DNA of 64,000 nucleotides from Schizophyllum amplum (taxonomy: Eukaryota > Basidiomycota > Agaricomycetes > Agaricales > Schizophyllaceae), in assembly GCA_007026445.1 (NCBI GenBank), contig VDMD01000032.1, forward strand, positions 288,972 to 352,971, given 5' to 3'. Below the pieces are notes generated by a model, which saw only the letters and a program-made list of their open reading frames with translations, searched no databases and had not been told where the DNA came from. The position numbers and the translations under genes are program-made. Shown piece by piece: positions 22,629 to 34,118 of the stretch (position 1 is its first letter; every line of letters begins with the position of its first letter).

Positions 22629-23219
22629 ATGGCCTTCCACGACGCTCTGTCCATGCTCTACCCATCCTTCAATGCACTACCCATCATCCTACTCTTCGCA
22701 TGCATCCTCTACTTCGTCCTCCCTCGTATCCGTCTCCTTCTCATCCTCGCTATAGTACTCTACACGGGCTTCCTCATCCTCCCCCTGCTCTACTCATACG
22801 CCCTCCTACCCGTCTGGCGCACCGTCCTCTTCCCCGTCTGGCGCGTCGCAAGATACGTCTTCGTCCCCTTCACATTCGCCGCCCGCATGATCTACCGTGG
22901 CGCACGCCTCGTCGTCCTCGCCGCGCGCCAGGTCGCCATCTGGATAGCATGGCTCGGCTTCTACGTGCACTTCGGCCGCCTCGGCTTCGACTACCTGCTC
23001 GACGGGTGGGACTGGGTGTACGAAGCCGCGCGGCGCGTGGGGTACTTCTTCGAGGAGATGGAACGGGAGGGCAAGACGCGGACGCAGGCGGAGAAGGCGG
23101 CGGCAGCGGAGGACGACGACGACGATGAGATGCCGGATCTGGAACCGGAAGAGCCGAGGCGAGGGAGCACGGGGACGGGCCGGCGCGGATCGAAGAAGCG
23201 AAGAGGCAGGGGCAGATAG
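22629..23219 (+). CDS. Small membrane protein, 196 aa, unknown
   Basis: A single exon from the ATG in a Kozak-like context (TCAATCATGGCC). Residues about 15-55 form one long or two close hydrophobic helices (LPIILLFACILYFVLP, then LLLILAIVLYTGFLILPLLY). Then come amphipathic aromatic/Arg segments (PVWRTVLFPVWRVARYVFVPF) and a further hydrophobic stretch (VAIWIAWLGFYVHF). The C-terminal 60 residues are acidic, then basic (EDDDDDEMPDLEPEE, GSKKRRGRGR). I do not recognise the family. Composition suggests an internal membrane protein with a charged cytosolic tail. Confidence 0.6.
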   Translation: MAFHDALSMLYPSFNALPIILLFACILYFVLPRIRLLLILAIVLYTGFLILPLLYSYALLPVWRTVLFPVWRVARYVFVPFTFAARMIYRGARLVVLAARQVAIWIAWLGFYVHFGRLGFDYLLDGWDWVYEAARRVGYFFEEMEREGKTRTQAEKAAAAEDDDDDEMPDLEPEEPRRGSTGTGRRGSKKRRGRGR

Positions 23220-23732
23220 TCAATCTGCAGTTCGGTCTTTGTACTCACAAATGGCAGTGGATATCGAACACACCAGTCACTTGCCAGAAGCGCGAGTGAT
23301 CATCTGAGACGAAATATGCGGTAGTTTACAGTCGTGGGACGCGGAGGGCATACCCTCAAGTGTCCGTTTCGTTCATCAGCTTCGCTGACAGTTATCATTA
23401 CAGATGCAGTAAACTTGCAGTGAATCATCAGCGCGCGATCAGGCTATCCGCTACCCCCATCTTACAAGAACAGTTGAATCCGCTGGCAATGATATGTAAG
23501 TACGAACTTACAACATCCCGGCATGTACAGCATCGGTAAGCGCCTACTGTGTGTTCATCATACGGGCCTGACATACATGTATATCTCCCCAAGCTGCCCT
23601 GAGCGTCACCTCAACAGCTCGGCGACCACGCTGCGCGGGATTCTGCATGTCCCCGGCGTGAGCCAAGCAGTTTTTATGGCCATATAACAACTCGTGGGCG
23701 CAACTCTTCTCTACAGTGTCGCTCTTTGAACG
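23220..23732. other. Intergenic, no gene supported
   Basis: Spacer between two plus-strand membrane protein genes; nothing recognised. Confidence 0.35.
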
Positions 23733-25161
23733 ATGTCCAGTGCTCCTACTCGCCTGTATCATGATGCTGCCATTAGCGAAGCCATCATTGCACTTGCATA
23801 TGGTATGTTGTGTTTTACTACGCCGCTAGCATCTGCCTCATGATAAATCGCAGGCGTCCATACTACGCTGTACCTAGCGTCTCTATCTGCGCTCGCGTAC
23901 GTCCATGGTCCCTGCTTTCTCGGCAGACTGTTCTGCTCACGAAAGGAACTGTATACTTAGCAAGCGGACCTCAAAACGCCCTTACTTCCTCCTCGTCACA
24001 ATCACGTTGATGTTCATCACATCCACCGCATTTTTCACCCTTGCCACCTTCCTCAAAGCCAGGGCCCTACTAGCTCTATACCGATCCGATATTTTTATTG
24101 CATTGACCGCCCGCACTGCTGGTCCCGCGGCGGCTCTTGCTCGAATTAATGTTCGTGTATCTCACAAGCAGATAGTCAGAGCGCTGATGCTTTCAAGGAA
24201 GTACATCCTCTCCGACGCCATCGTCACCTGGCGAGCATGGATTCTCTGGCCGCAAAATCGCCCCGTCATGTGCGCGCTCGCGCTCGCGCTTCTTCTCACG
24301 ACAGGTAAGTGATCCCTCCTCGGCACGCGGCGGAATGATAGACGCGAAGGACTGCCCGTGTCAGTTGGCGGCTTCAGCGAGTTCGGATACACCTACGCAA
24401 AATACGGCCCGTCATCCGCCACGTCGTCTCTTGCAGATCGCACGGACAACGTCATCCGTGCTTGTGCCGCGGCGCTCCTCGTCGTTCTCACGAACCTGCT
24501 CTCGACTACTCTCGTGGCCATCAAAGTCTGGTCAGTGCCATGGGCGATAACTTTTGACCGGTCCACATGGAACTGACGTTGGTGCCCGCTTCGTGGTTGC
24601 GATGTACTCAGGCAATATCGACGCGATGTCAAGTCCCACCTGGGGCGCACGACGCAGACGCGCGTGGAGAAGATCCTGCTTCTCCTAGCCGAGTCGGGCG
24701 TCCTTTATAGCGCGATCTGGGTGAAGAATTCAATGCATGTTCAGTAAATGGCACAAATCCGCTCACCATGATACTATTCCAGCTTGCGTATCTCGCAGTT
24801 GGGTTTGACAACGTCGATGTCTATGACGGTCACGACTTGACCGTCGCGAGTGGTATAAGTGTCGTGATACCCTCTATTGCGGTAATGCAACCCGGTTTTT
24901 TTTTTCAAGCCGGACTATGAGCTATCCTCACTGTGCTCGTATTAGGGCGTTTATCCTACCCTCGTCGTCCTCATCTGTGCGCTGCAGAACTCGCCCACCC
25001 ACCACATCGAGACCATCGGGCTCAATGCGTCGATGTGCGACAGCGGTGGCACGCCCGCCGATGCACGGGCAGGTGTACGACCGGGGGAGGCGTTGATCTT
25101 CCATGTAACCGACAGCGCGGGGAGCACCGGTCCCGTGGCGACAAGTGGCAGTCGTCCTTGA
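23733..25161 (+). CDS. Multi-pass (about 7-TM) membrane protein, paralogue of the 18.4 kb gene
   Basis: MSSAPTRLYHDAAISEA, then after an intron HTTLYLASLSALA, KRPYFLLVTITLMFITSTAFF, ILSDAIVTWRAWILWP, VGGFSEFGYTYAKYGP, a helix VLTNLLSTTLVAIKVW, QYRRDVKSHLGRTTQTRVEK, a helix ILLLLAESGVLYSAIW and GVYPTLVVLICALQNSPTHH. It matches the 18386-19836 product block by block (QYRR-VKS-LGR-TQTRVEK is nearly identical), so the two are tandem-type duplicates separated by two unrelated genes. The C-terminal tail is short and Ser/Gly-rich, ending at TGA 25159-25161. All frames join through small introns. Function unknown; seven predicted membrane spans suggest a receptor or transporter fold. Confidence 0.65.
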
Positions 25162-25856
25162 GCGCACTCGCCGGACGCCGCCGTGACGCCGACGTGTCAT
25201 TCCGCAAGAACTAACCACGAAGATAAGCCAATTGTATCGAGTCTATCTGCGCCGTGCACAATGCTACATGTCATCGCCAGAGTCGTAACGAGTGTCATTT
25301 TGTCGGAGGTAGTACGTCTGATGGGTCTCGCTCAGTCAGCAGCATAGCTCGCTCGTCGACTTTGACTGAGACCTCGTTTGCACCGCTCCGGCTTGACATC
25401 GACAGAGCCCGTACTGATGGGGAAGTTGCGAAATTGAACTTCCGAACGTGTACATCACGTGGCCGTGCGAGCGAGATCACGAGCTGCTCCCGTCTGCGGT
25501 TTTTCTTTATCTCTGACCACGACGACAGTTCTTCTTCGAAGTGCATCTCCACACCATCTATCTGAATATGCCTTTATTTAAATTCATGCTATGTTATACA
25601 GCATGCCCTGCAACCTACTCGACCCTCTGACGCTCGTCCGGAATTGAATGGCCTTCATTGCACTGGGCTGCACCCGCACAGCCCCAGCATGAATGTCCAT
25701 GTACACTATCGGGTATGTGACCACGCACCATTCAGTGTTTACTGCTTTTCTACCGCTGCAGTGGACGTGAGCTCTGCCTGGAACCCTCATACTTAGATCG
25801 CCGTGGCTACACTGGCATCTCTCGTACATCCCCGGACGATCACCTTCGCTTTCCTC
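25162..25856. other. Intergenic, no gene supported
   Basis: Nothing recognised. Short open frames around 25250-25570 are compositionally unremarkable. Confidence 0.35.
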
Positions 25857-27748
25857 ATGTCTGACCTACTGCCCACACCGACACCATCGGCAGGCGCCGT
25901 CAAGCTTACAGGCATGGAAGGACAGATGAAGCTCGCTGCGCTTTGCGTGGAGTCCGTCCTCTTTGGCGTCTTTCTCACTCTCGTCCTCGCGATATTCTAC
26001 GTACTCTCTCGGAGGTCTACGGCGGCGTTCAAGACCTCTTCCAGCTCGAATCATCATCACCTTCTGATTGCTCTGATACTCCTTCTGGCCATGCTGACTG
26101 GGGTACGTCTGGGTCCCCGTCCTTGCAAACGCCTACTTACAACTTCCAGCATTGGATCGCCACCGTCATCCGCGGCTTCGATGCCTTCGTGAGCTGGAGT
26201 GACGGGAAGCACGCATCCGAATATTATGCAGAGATCACGGGCCCAGCCTGCATAGCGCAGTCGGTCTTCCACAGCGCTACAGTCATCGTCGCAGATGCCA
26301 TTGTAGTGAGCATCCCCGTCAGACCTTGCTGACGATTGGTTCTCAAGGTCCGCTGCAACTTTGCAGATCGCCCGTCTCTACATCATCTGCGACTATCGCA
26401 GAACTGCAATTATTCTGCCGGCGCTTTTGACAACGGGCCTGCTCGGTACGCAGTCATGCGGCGTCTATCCAGCGGTCGTCATGCTCATTTCTCTCAGTCT
26501 CCGCTGTAGGAATCGCCTACGCATACGGTGCAGTGAGTCGCCTTCTCACAGTAGATCTTCTCAGTCTCTCCGTTCAGCGTGGTGTAACCGAAGCAGGATA
26601 CTAAAACCGCTCACCCAGTACCGAGCCACCGTTCCTGCTACTCTCACTTCCCTGCACGATTGGAAAATGGCGCATTCCGTATTCACAATATGGTGTGTGC
26701 TGTCTGTGTTCTCCGTTGTCTCTAGTGCGCTGACGAGTCCTTCAATCCCAGCACAAATATCTTCTGCACTGGTGGGTTATCTCGCAGACCAGCTTCGAAT
26801 GGGGGCCCAGCTTCGAGGAGGGGAATAACCGTTGACGTTGAAGCCGCCTTGAACTGCCCGCCTTTACGAGTACACATTCCGCTGACCATCCCATTCTGCA
26901 GTCATGATCGTCTGGCGCGTTGAACGCGTCAAGCGCCAAGCGCCGAATATCAGCGGGGGAACATCATTGACGGTGAGATATCTCCTCATATTCTGCGCCA
27001 TCGGCATTCTCATCTTCACCGCCCCATTGCGGCGCCTCCGACATTTCTTTGCCTTGCATGCTCGCACTCCGGAATCGGCAGTCGGTCATCCTTCTCATGG
27101 CTGAGAGCGCCGCCTGCTACACGTGCGTATCTTCCAACTCCCCGTCCGCCCGGGCCAGTAAAATAACAACAATGATGGATCTACTTACTCGCCGTTTTCA
27201 GATCCATCGTGCTCGTGACGCAAATCACCTACGGCCTCGGGCACGTCTCGAACTACTTCTTCATGGACTGCATCCCGCCCGTCGCGGCCCTCGCGGCTGT
27301 CCTAGCCCACGCGCGCGCGGTACTGGCCAAGGAAAGGAACAACGGGCGAGCCCGTGGCTTCGGCGAGCACGCCCTTGGATTCCGCGGGCAACCCGGTGCA
27401 TTCGCCGCGCAAAGAGGTATCAACTGGGGTGGCGGCAGAGCGAGCGAGACGGTGTGGCCTGTCCCAGGGCGTGATGGCCGCCGGAGAATGGCCTCGGCAG
27501 ATGATCTTGGCAGCGACGGCTCTCAGATTCGGCTTCCTATCCACATCATGCGCTCCGTCACCGTGGAGTCGTGCACTGACGGGGTCGGGAAGTATGTGAC
27601 GGACGGGGTGGGGCAGGATGTGACGGACGGGGTTGGGCATTACGTGACGGACGGGGGCGGGAAGGATGTGACGGACGGGGTCGGGAAGGACTCGACGGAC
27701 GGGACCAGGAAGGACGAGTCGTGTTCGTTCAAGGCGACGACTCGTTGA
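25857..27748 (+). CDS. Multi-pass membrane protein of a second basidiomycete family, with repeat tail
   Basis: The start MSDLLPTPTPSAGAVK at 25857 (an upstream in-frame ATG at 25803 is possible) is followed by a first helix LAALCVESVLFGVFLTLVLAIFYVLS, LLIALILLLAMLTG, and after an intron HWIATVIRGFDAFVSW, then CIAQSVFHSATVIVADAIVIARLYIIC (the Asp-Ala-Ile-Val-x-x-R-L-Y helix common to basidiomycete 7-TM proteins), IILPALLTTGLL, VMIVWRVERVKRQAPN, LLIFCAIGILIF and VLVTQITYGLGHVSNYFFMDCIPPVAALAA. The middle exon near 26600-26780 is hard to place and may contain a frame problem. The C-terminus ends in about six copies of an 8-residue TDGVGKD-like repeat encoded by a 24-nt minisatellite. Function unknown. 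Confidence 0.55.
27573..27718 (+). repeat. 24-nt coding minisatellite
   Basis: About six copies of a unit like GTGACGGACGGGGTGGGGCAGG encode the C-terminal TDGVG repeats of the membrane protein. Confidence 0.85.
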
Positions 27749-27963
27749 CGGCGGGGGCGATGTATCAAGTTGTAATCGTTTGCGCCTACTGTATGTACTG
27801 CAAAGTCACGGTCAATATATATGTATTTGAATAAACAATATGGTTCAAATGCATGCGAAGCTTGGACATGACTTTGAATTGGAGTGTAGAGGGCTACGTT
27901 TTTGTAGAGATATTCACGGTCCTGTAGAGATACCTACGGTCTTGTAGAGATATCACAGCCTCC

Positions 27964-28456
27964 TCACCGCCCCTCGTACCACTCCACGACCGTGCCCCGC
28001 ACGCCATGGGCCTCGAGCAGAGCGAGAATGGCGGGAGAGGCGAGGTGCGCGTCCTCGGCGGTCGTGCTGCCGGGATGGACGGCGATCCAGATGACCACGG
28101 GCCCGACTCCCGAGTGTGTCCCTCTTCCTGTCTTCCGTCACGGTGGCAAGCCCCTTCCCGTCCTCACTGGCGAACCGAGCGGTGTGGATGGCCGAATACC
28201 GGATCTTCCGCCGCTTCAGCTCGTCCCGGATCTCTGGCGCGACCGTGCGCCAGACGGGGTTGAGGGGCGTGTTGAAGATGCCGTGGGCGGTCTTGGCGGG
28301 GATGTGCTGGAATCGGCCGCCGGTAGGACGATAGAAGGGGGTGTCTGCCCAGTTCGAGCGGTAGAGGAGCTCGGGAGGGTCGAGGGAGATGCCGTAGTAG
28401 TAAGTTACTTTCTCAAACTCAGTGGGAGTGTACGGACGGGAGCGGTTATGATGCAC
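27964..28456 (-). pseudogene. Truncated paralogue of the neighbouring protease-like gene
   Basis: The N-terminus from 28456 aligns over its first 100 residues with the gene at 28985: FEKVTYYYGISLDPPELLYRS, RFQHIPAKTAHGIFNTPLNPVW. Near 28115, after an extra TVTEDRKR stretch, the frame shifts; in the next frame the match resumes (GPVVIWIAVHPGSTTAEDAH, then GTVVEWYEG) and ends at a stop at about 27964. The coiled coil and protease-like domains are absent. It lies head to head with the intact copy, 528 bp apart. It could instead be a short expressed N-terminal module if the shift is an assembly error. Confidence 0.65.
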
Positions 28457-28984
28457 TCAGGATATGGAAAGCTCTGCAAAGTTGCAAAGTGGTAAGCGCA
28501 AGGGGGCACTCTATATATGATCGAACGCAAATCACCCTCCCGTGGGAAGAAAGTCACCTGGCATTCACCTGACTCACTCAGATTGTCTGACTCTCAGGGC
28601 CAAGTGTATCTCTCTTCACGCACCTCCGCACTGCGCCCTCCAGGCTGCCTCTCCGGCTGCCTCTCTTCCTCTCGCCCTGGCATCTCAAGCTCCTCATTTT
28701 TGGCCCATGTGCCAGAGAATCTCCTCGCCTGATCTGATTGAGAGTGACAGTACGTGCGCATCGGCAATTGCCATTATAATGGCGTCGCGGCAATGATCGT
28801 GTGTGACTCTTTCGAACTCAAGCTTAAGTCTCAGTGATGACAGTACTTTAAGTGAGTCTCAAACTTCCACCACTCGCTGTACGCTTCCAGTCACCCATCT
28901 GCTAATTCTACCTAGTAGTGAGCCCCCTCGTCGACACGTCCACAGACCATCTCCGAGGCGCTCCGCATCGCCTTCATCAAGGCC
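28457..28984. other. Intergenic between head-to-head paralogues
   Basis: Holds the upstream regions of both protease-like copies. No additional gene. Confidence 0.35.
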
Positions 28985-31170
28985 ATGGCCGTCCGCATTG
29001 ATATTACCGACTTCGAGAGGCTCACGTACTACCATGGAATCTCCGCCGACCCTCCCGAACTCCTTTACCGCTCGGACTGGCTCGACAATCCCTACCCTCT
29101 CCCCACCGGCCGCTTCCAGCACATCCCAACCAAGACCATCCACGGCGTCTTCAACACGCCCCTAAACCCGGTCTGGAGGCGCATTGCGCGCAGGATTCAG
29201 TCTGAGCTCAATTTCTTCGATGTCCGCTATTCCGGCATCCATGCAGCGCGTTTCCTCACGCACGGCGAGGACGGAAAGCCGGACGTGCTCGGGCCCCCGG
29301 TCATCTGGATCGCCACCCCTCCCGGCAGCACCACCGTCGAAGCTGCCTACCGCCGGTCCTACCGCATTCTCGAATATCTCGAGGCTATCGAGGTGGAGGG
29401 CGTGGTCGTGGAGTGGTTTGAGGCATCGGTCGAGGAGCTGTCCGGCCCTCCGCTCCTGCGCGTCGTGCAGGACACGGATCCGACCTTCCACGTCCGGCGC
29501 TTCCTGACGCCAGCGCCCGGCATGCCCATCGTAGCTGCGGAGAGGGAGGCGGAGGATGCCCAGGGCGTCGTTGCCTTTTTCTTCCATGAAACGAAGGACA
29601 GGGACGGTAACACTAGCAAGCGGGTCCTTGGCGTCAGCAATTGCCACGCTCTGCGCAAGGATACGTCGGTGGCGTACGAGCTCAAGGGAAATGGCGCACC
29701 GCCGTCGCACGTTCGACTTGCGGGCCCTCGTCGGTTTCACCGCGGGCTCGACGACATCAAGGCCGCCGTTGCCGGTCACGAAATTACCGCCGAGTCATTG
29801 GCTCGAGAAATTGCGGTGCTGGAGAAGACTTTGGCAACAGAGGACGCGGAGGCGGCGGGCGAAGCGCAGGAAGAGGTCGACGAAGCGCGAGAGGCCCTAG
29901 TCGCCAAGCGCGCGCAGCTGACCAAGACGGAGAGTGACATCGCCGTTCTCGAGGCGTTCCACAAGGACGTCAACGACCAGTGGGGCGATATCGCCAGCCG
30001 GACCATCGGCCACGTCGACTGGGCCCCCGCGATATCCGTCGACAGTCATATCAAGATCACCATTGATCCCATGGATGTCGGCTATAGCACCCACGAGGAA
30101 CTGGGCACCTGCTACAAAAACGACATCGGCACCTTCGAGGTCGATGTCGAGAAGTTCAGGGCACATTACAAGGGAAACGTCGTCGATTTAGGTGCGCTAT
30201 TGTCTCACGATCCTCATCCATTGCCTCACGGTCATCATCCGTCGCCTCATGATCCCACTCCTTGCCTCACGATCTCATCCATTGCCTCACGAACATCATG
30301 CATCGCTTCACACTTTCCTCGTCATGCCTCGTGCGTTCCTTGCCATACATCACGCTTCCTTCGCCGCATCACCTCGTCTGACGGAGAATCTAACCCGCAG
30401 GAGCCAGATACACGTCCTGGCATCTAGCTGAGAAATTCAACCCTCGTCGCAACAACGGCACTAGCACCCCCGCCGGGACTGCCTTCCAGTTCCCCACCAA
30501 CCGCCAGCTCCGCATTAACGGCGTTCTTACGCGCGATGAGCTCCTGGCTGGAACCCGCGACACCGTCGACAGCCACGGCGACCCCACCATGGTTGTCATG
30601 AAGGTTGGCGGCACCACCGACCTCACCGTGGGCCGCTTCGCCGGGCTCGAGGCGTATATCTGCGACGCCGCGGGCGTCGAGTCTGTGGCGCTCGCCATCT
30701 ACAACTACGAGATTTCCCCCGCCGAGCCAGCCTCCGCATCCGCCGCCTCCACCAAGGGCGCCTCCAGGATCTTCGCCGCCAAGGGCGCCTCCAGGATCTT
30801 CGCCGCCAAGGGCGACTCCGGGTCGCTCGTCTTCAACGGGGAGGGGAGGATGGTCGGCATCCTGCACTCCGGCCTGGTCGGCATGGCCAGGGTTAGGAAG
30901 GGGCGCAGCAAGGGTGGGAGCACTCACGGCCTCACTGAGGGTGGCAGCAGCCACGCCGAGAGCGGCAGCAGCCACGCCGAGAGCGGCAGCAGCCACGCTG
31001 AGAGCAGCAGCAGCCACGCCGAGAGCGGCAGCAGCCACGCCGAGAGCAGCAGCAGCCATCCCACCAAGGCCAGGACCAGCCACATCTCGTACGCGATCCC
31101 AGCTTGGTGGGCCATCGAGCAGATCAGGGCGCAGTACCCACATGCGGAGTTTGATCGGGAGAGATTTTGA
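28985..31170 (+). CDS. Trypsin-like serine protease-fold protein, 658 aa
   Basis: Two exons: 28985-30191 and 30401-31170, with phase-correct GT-AG splicing. The 209-nt intron is four times longer than neighbours and is made of CCTCA-type repeats. Layout: an N-terminal module to residue about 155 (FERLTYYHGISADPPELLYRS, GPPVIWIATPPGSTTVEAA); a GVSNCHAL motif with His221; a coiled coil around residues 270-325 (Glu/Ala/Lys heptads); then AYICDAAGVES and a GDSGSLVF motif with Ser542. His-Ala and Gly-Asp-Ser-Gly are the hallmarks of chymotrypsin-fold serine peptidases; I did not pin the catalytic Asp with confidence. The tail is a 7-residue Ser/His/Glu repeat (GSSHAES) followed by AIPAWWAIEQI. There is no signal peptide, so it is likely intracellular. 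Such proteins are a lineage-specific family in mushrooms with no assigned substrate. Confidence 0.65.
30192..30400 (+). repeat. Repeat-rich intron of the protease-like gene
   Basis: Imperfect copies of CATCCATTGCCTCACG-type sequence fill the 209-nt intron. Confidence 0.6.
30946..31063 (+). repeat. 21-nt coding repeat (GSSHAES), about 5-6 copies
   Basis: The unit CACGCCGAGAGCGGCAGCAG is tandemly repeated inside the C-terminal tail of the protease-like protein. Confidence 0.9.
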
Positions 31171-32689
31171 ACGCGAGCGGTTCCACGAGAGCGTTGAACG
31201 CGAGCGGTTCCACGAGAGCGTTGCACGCGAGCGGGAGAGTGTTTCAAACGCGAGCGGGAGTGTTCAAACGCGAACAGTGGGAGAGTGTTCAAACGCGAGC
31301 GGGAGAGCGTCTGAACACGGGCCGAGCACTCGGATTCCCTCTTTACCTCCAGGATTCCCTCTTTACCTCCAGGATGCCCCGCTTATCATTATTATGCCGT
31401 CCTTCTCGTTGCTCCATTGGGCTCACTCACCCGGTCTTGGACTCCCTCACCCGGTCTTGGACTCACTCACCCGGTCCTGGACTCCATCCATTCTTTCAGA
31501 GCGTCATTGACCCTTTCCTGGCTGCAACGTCGAGTCACTTATCCCTGGGTATGTAGCATATCCCGTATGTAGTATATCCCGTATGTAGCATACAGTATCC
31601 CGTATGTAGCATATCCCTTATGTGACCTAGAAAACCGTCATCGACGTATGCAGCACAGTTGCTAGTCTCCCAACACAGTTGCTACATAGTCTCCCAACAC
31701 AGTTGCTAGTCTCCCAACACAGTTGCTACTAGTCTCCCAACACAGTTGCTAATTCGAGAGATTACTTACCGTTCACCGGTCAATCAATTGTGCGCTGCGC
31801 TCAGGTCTATACGACTATGGGGCGCGCTTCGTTGTCCGTATAGTAAGAGCCTCCACGTTGATTGCATTCAGCCTCCGATGCTACGAACGTCTGCCTGGGG
31901 AGACTACTCCGATGCTTATTTCAGTGCTGGCAGAGTCTGAAACGGAGTCCTCGCCCACTCCGTCAATTCTTCCTACTCTCCTTCTCCCTCAACTTTTCCT
32001 ACTCTCCTTCTCCGTCAATTTTTCCTACTCTCCTTCTCCTCTCAAGAGTCCCTGCAGTCCCTGCATTACTCGCATCCCTGCATTACTCGCGTCCCTGCAT
32101 CACTCGCGTCCCTGCATTACTCGCCGGCGTGCCAGGAGGCAGCGAGATTCAAGCCGTCCTCTCATTGTTACGCCTGCTCCTCTCATTGTTACGCCTGCCC
32201 TGAGAACCTCCTCTTCGCCCCCCACCACTGGCTAAGACGTATCACCACTGGCTAAGACGTATCACTACTAGTCACGACGCCGCTGTCAGTCACGACGCCG
32301 CCGTCAGTCACGACGCCGCCGTCAGTCACGACGCCGCCGTCAGTCACGATGCCACCGTCAGTCACGACGCCGCGCGCCTTCAACCTAGAAGCCCTCTTCA
32401 GCCTGTACGCCCTCTCCACCTCCTCGTCTCTCTGAACCCCCTCTCCCCACCTACTCTCTGAACTCATCTCCTTCCCACTCCCCTCGCTTCACCCACACTC
32501 GCACACACGCACTCACACAAAAGCTCCAGCCAACACACACACAAGCTCCAGCCAACACACAAACAACTCCGGCGCACACACAAACAACTCCGGCCAACAC
32601 ACAAAAGCTCCGGCCAACACTAGACTCGTGACCAGTCGCCTGCACCGGGCCGGAAGCAAGCTGACACTTGCCCGATCTTGACCCCGGAG
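31171..32689. repeat. Chain of unrelated short tandem repeats
   Basis: Separate arrays follow one another with different units: GCGAGCGGTTCCACGAGAGC (31176-31230); AGGATTCCCTCTTTACCTCC x2 (31333-31372); CACCCGGTCTTGGACTC x3 (31425-31485); ATCCCGTATGTAGCAT (31557-31620); CACAGTTGCTAGTCTCCCAA x4-5 (31667-31750); TTTTCCTACTCTCCTTCTCC x3 (31960-32042); CCTGCATTACTCGCGT x4 (32050-32125); an 18-nt unit CAGTCACGACGCCGCCGT x6 (32275-32370); and ACTCCGGCCAACACACAA (32510-32620). No gene is supported across this stretch. Confidence 0.85.
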
Positions 32690-33815
32690 CAGGGACTGGA
32701 AGATCTCGACCGTAAGGTAGTACAGGATAGGAAATTCCCACGATTTTATGGGACTTAGTGAAATTTCGATGAAAGCTCGCCCCGTCCTGAGCGTATCTCG
32801 ACCACCTGCCACCGATTGCAAGCCGCCTCAACCCGTCTTGCGCTCCCATTTCAATGATACTGTTATTCTGCACACCATACACCTCCGTCTGAAGACCAAA
32901 AGCGACAGACAGGTCCCAAAATCGAATACAGTATAGGCGAGCGCGGGATTGCGGCAGGCATGGCAGGGGAAGACGGTAGCCAATATGCTGCACTGCGCGG
33001 CGTATTTCCCCGCTTGATGACTGCCTAGCTTCGACCAGAAGGACGCTGTACAAGCTACACCACCCAGCTTTGCGCGCGCTCATCGAGGCTCACCCGCAGT
33101 ATCAGAGCGGGCGACATCGATATCGACGATGGCGCCAAGACGCGTCAAGTCTCGCGCGTATGGGACTGACGAGCCTGCATTATGGGTCTGAGGCGCGTCA
33201 TAGTGCTTCCCGCACCGTTCCGTCGATGCTGACCCCGTTGCGCAGCACAGATGCAGCGACTGCTGGATCTTAGGCTTGGCAATCCTCGCCGCGAGTCATT
33301 CCTCGTTGCGAGGCTCATTCCTCATCGACCATGAAGATGCCTACAGTACGGCCCACTGCCCGCGCACCACCTGCATCTGGCCACACGCCGGGATGGCTCG
33401 ATCTCCAGCTCATCTGCATTGCCGCATTGTGTTCTTCCGGCAACTCAGCATCTTCATGCGAAGGTGTTTGAAGACAGCAGCAGCATATATCAGGTTTATT
33501 CGACTTAACTTTGCGAGACATGGGCTGCGTTGGCCGCGGGAGACGGCGTGCCGAGCGCGCACAGAGGCCGCCCCGTATCTGGAACCATGTATATCCAAGT
33601 ATTTAGGCCCATTGTTAGCTGCACAAGCAAAGGACTACACATAAAGACTTCAGCGTAGTCATTTGCCGCGGTTTGAGAGCGAACGACGCCTGAAGGCAAC
33701 GCCGACGTGCTACCTACGCCCGGCACTTTCGTCGAAATTTCTCTAAGTCCCATAAAATCGTGGGAATTTCCTATCCTGTACTACCTTACGGTCGAGATCT
33801 TCCAGTCCCTCCCGC
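32690..33815. mobile_element. Candidate 1.1 kb element bounded by about 85 bp inverted repeats
   Basis: 32690-32777 and the reverse complement of 33724-33812 are nearly identical over about 85 bp (shared GGGACTGGAAGATCTCGACC, GTAAGGTAGTACAGGATAGG and AAATTCCCACGATTTTATGG). The 940 bp between them has no convincing ORF. I see no target duplication beyond the repeats, so it could be a non-autonomous DNA transposon or an inverted duplication of a dispersed sequence. Confidence 0.5.
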
Positions 33816-34041
33816 GGGGGTTTCTCTTATGCTTGACTTCCTTTCGCCCGATCAAGTCCGATGTCCGAATCCCGCCCGAGCGCCCCGACCGCCCGCCGCC
33901 GAAGGTGGCGGCCCCCGCGCAGGAGGGACTGGTTCGAGTCTAGGCCAACACACACCCCGAAAAAATATAATATCACAAATTTTACAAAAATTCTGCTGCT
34001 TTTTTCCGTTTTCCCTACAGACGCGTCAAAGGCTCGCTCGC

Positions 34042-34118
34042 GTCAGCGCGAGTCCGACGACCCCCGCGTCAGCGCGAGTCCGACGACCCCCCCGTCAGCG
34101 CGAGTCCGACGACCCCTT
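34042..34118 (+). repeat. 25-nt tandem repeat, 3 copies
   Basis: The unit GTCAGCGCGAGTCCGACGAC plus a C run is repeated three times. Confidence 0.9.

Noticed and set aside
33925..33950. GGTTCGAGTCTAG resembling a Pol III B box or tRNA T arm
   Set aside because: No matching acceptor, D or anticodon arms could be folded around it.
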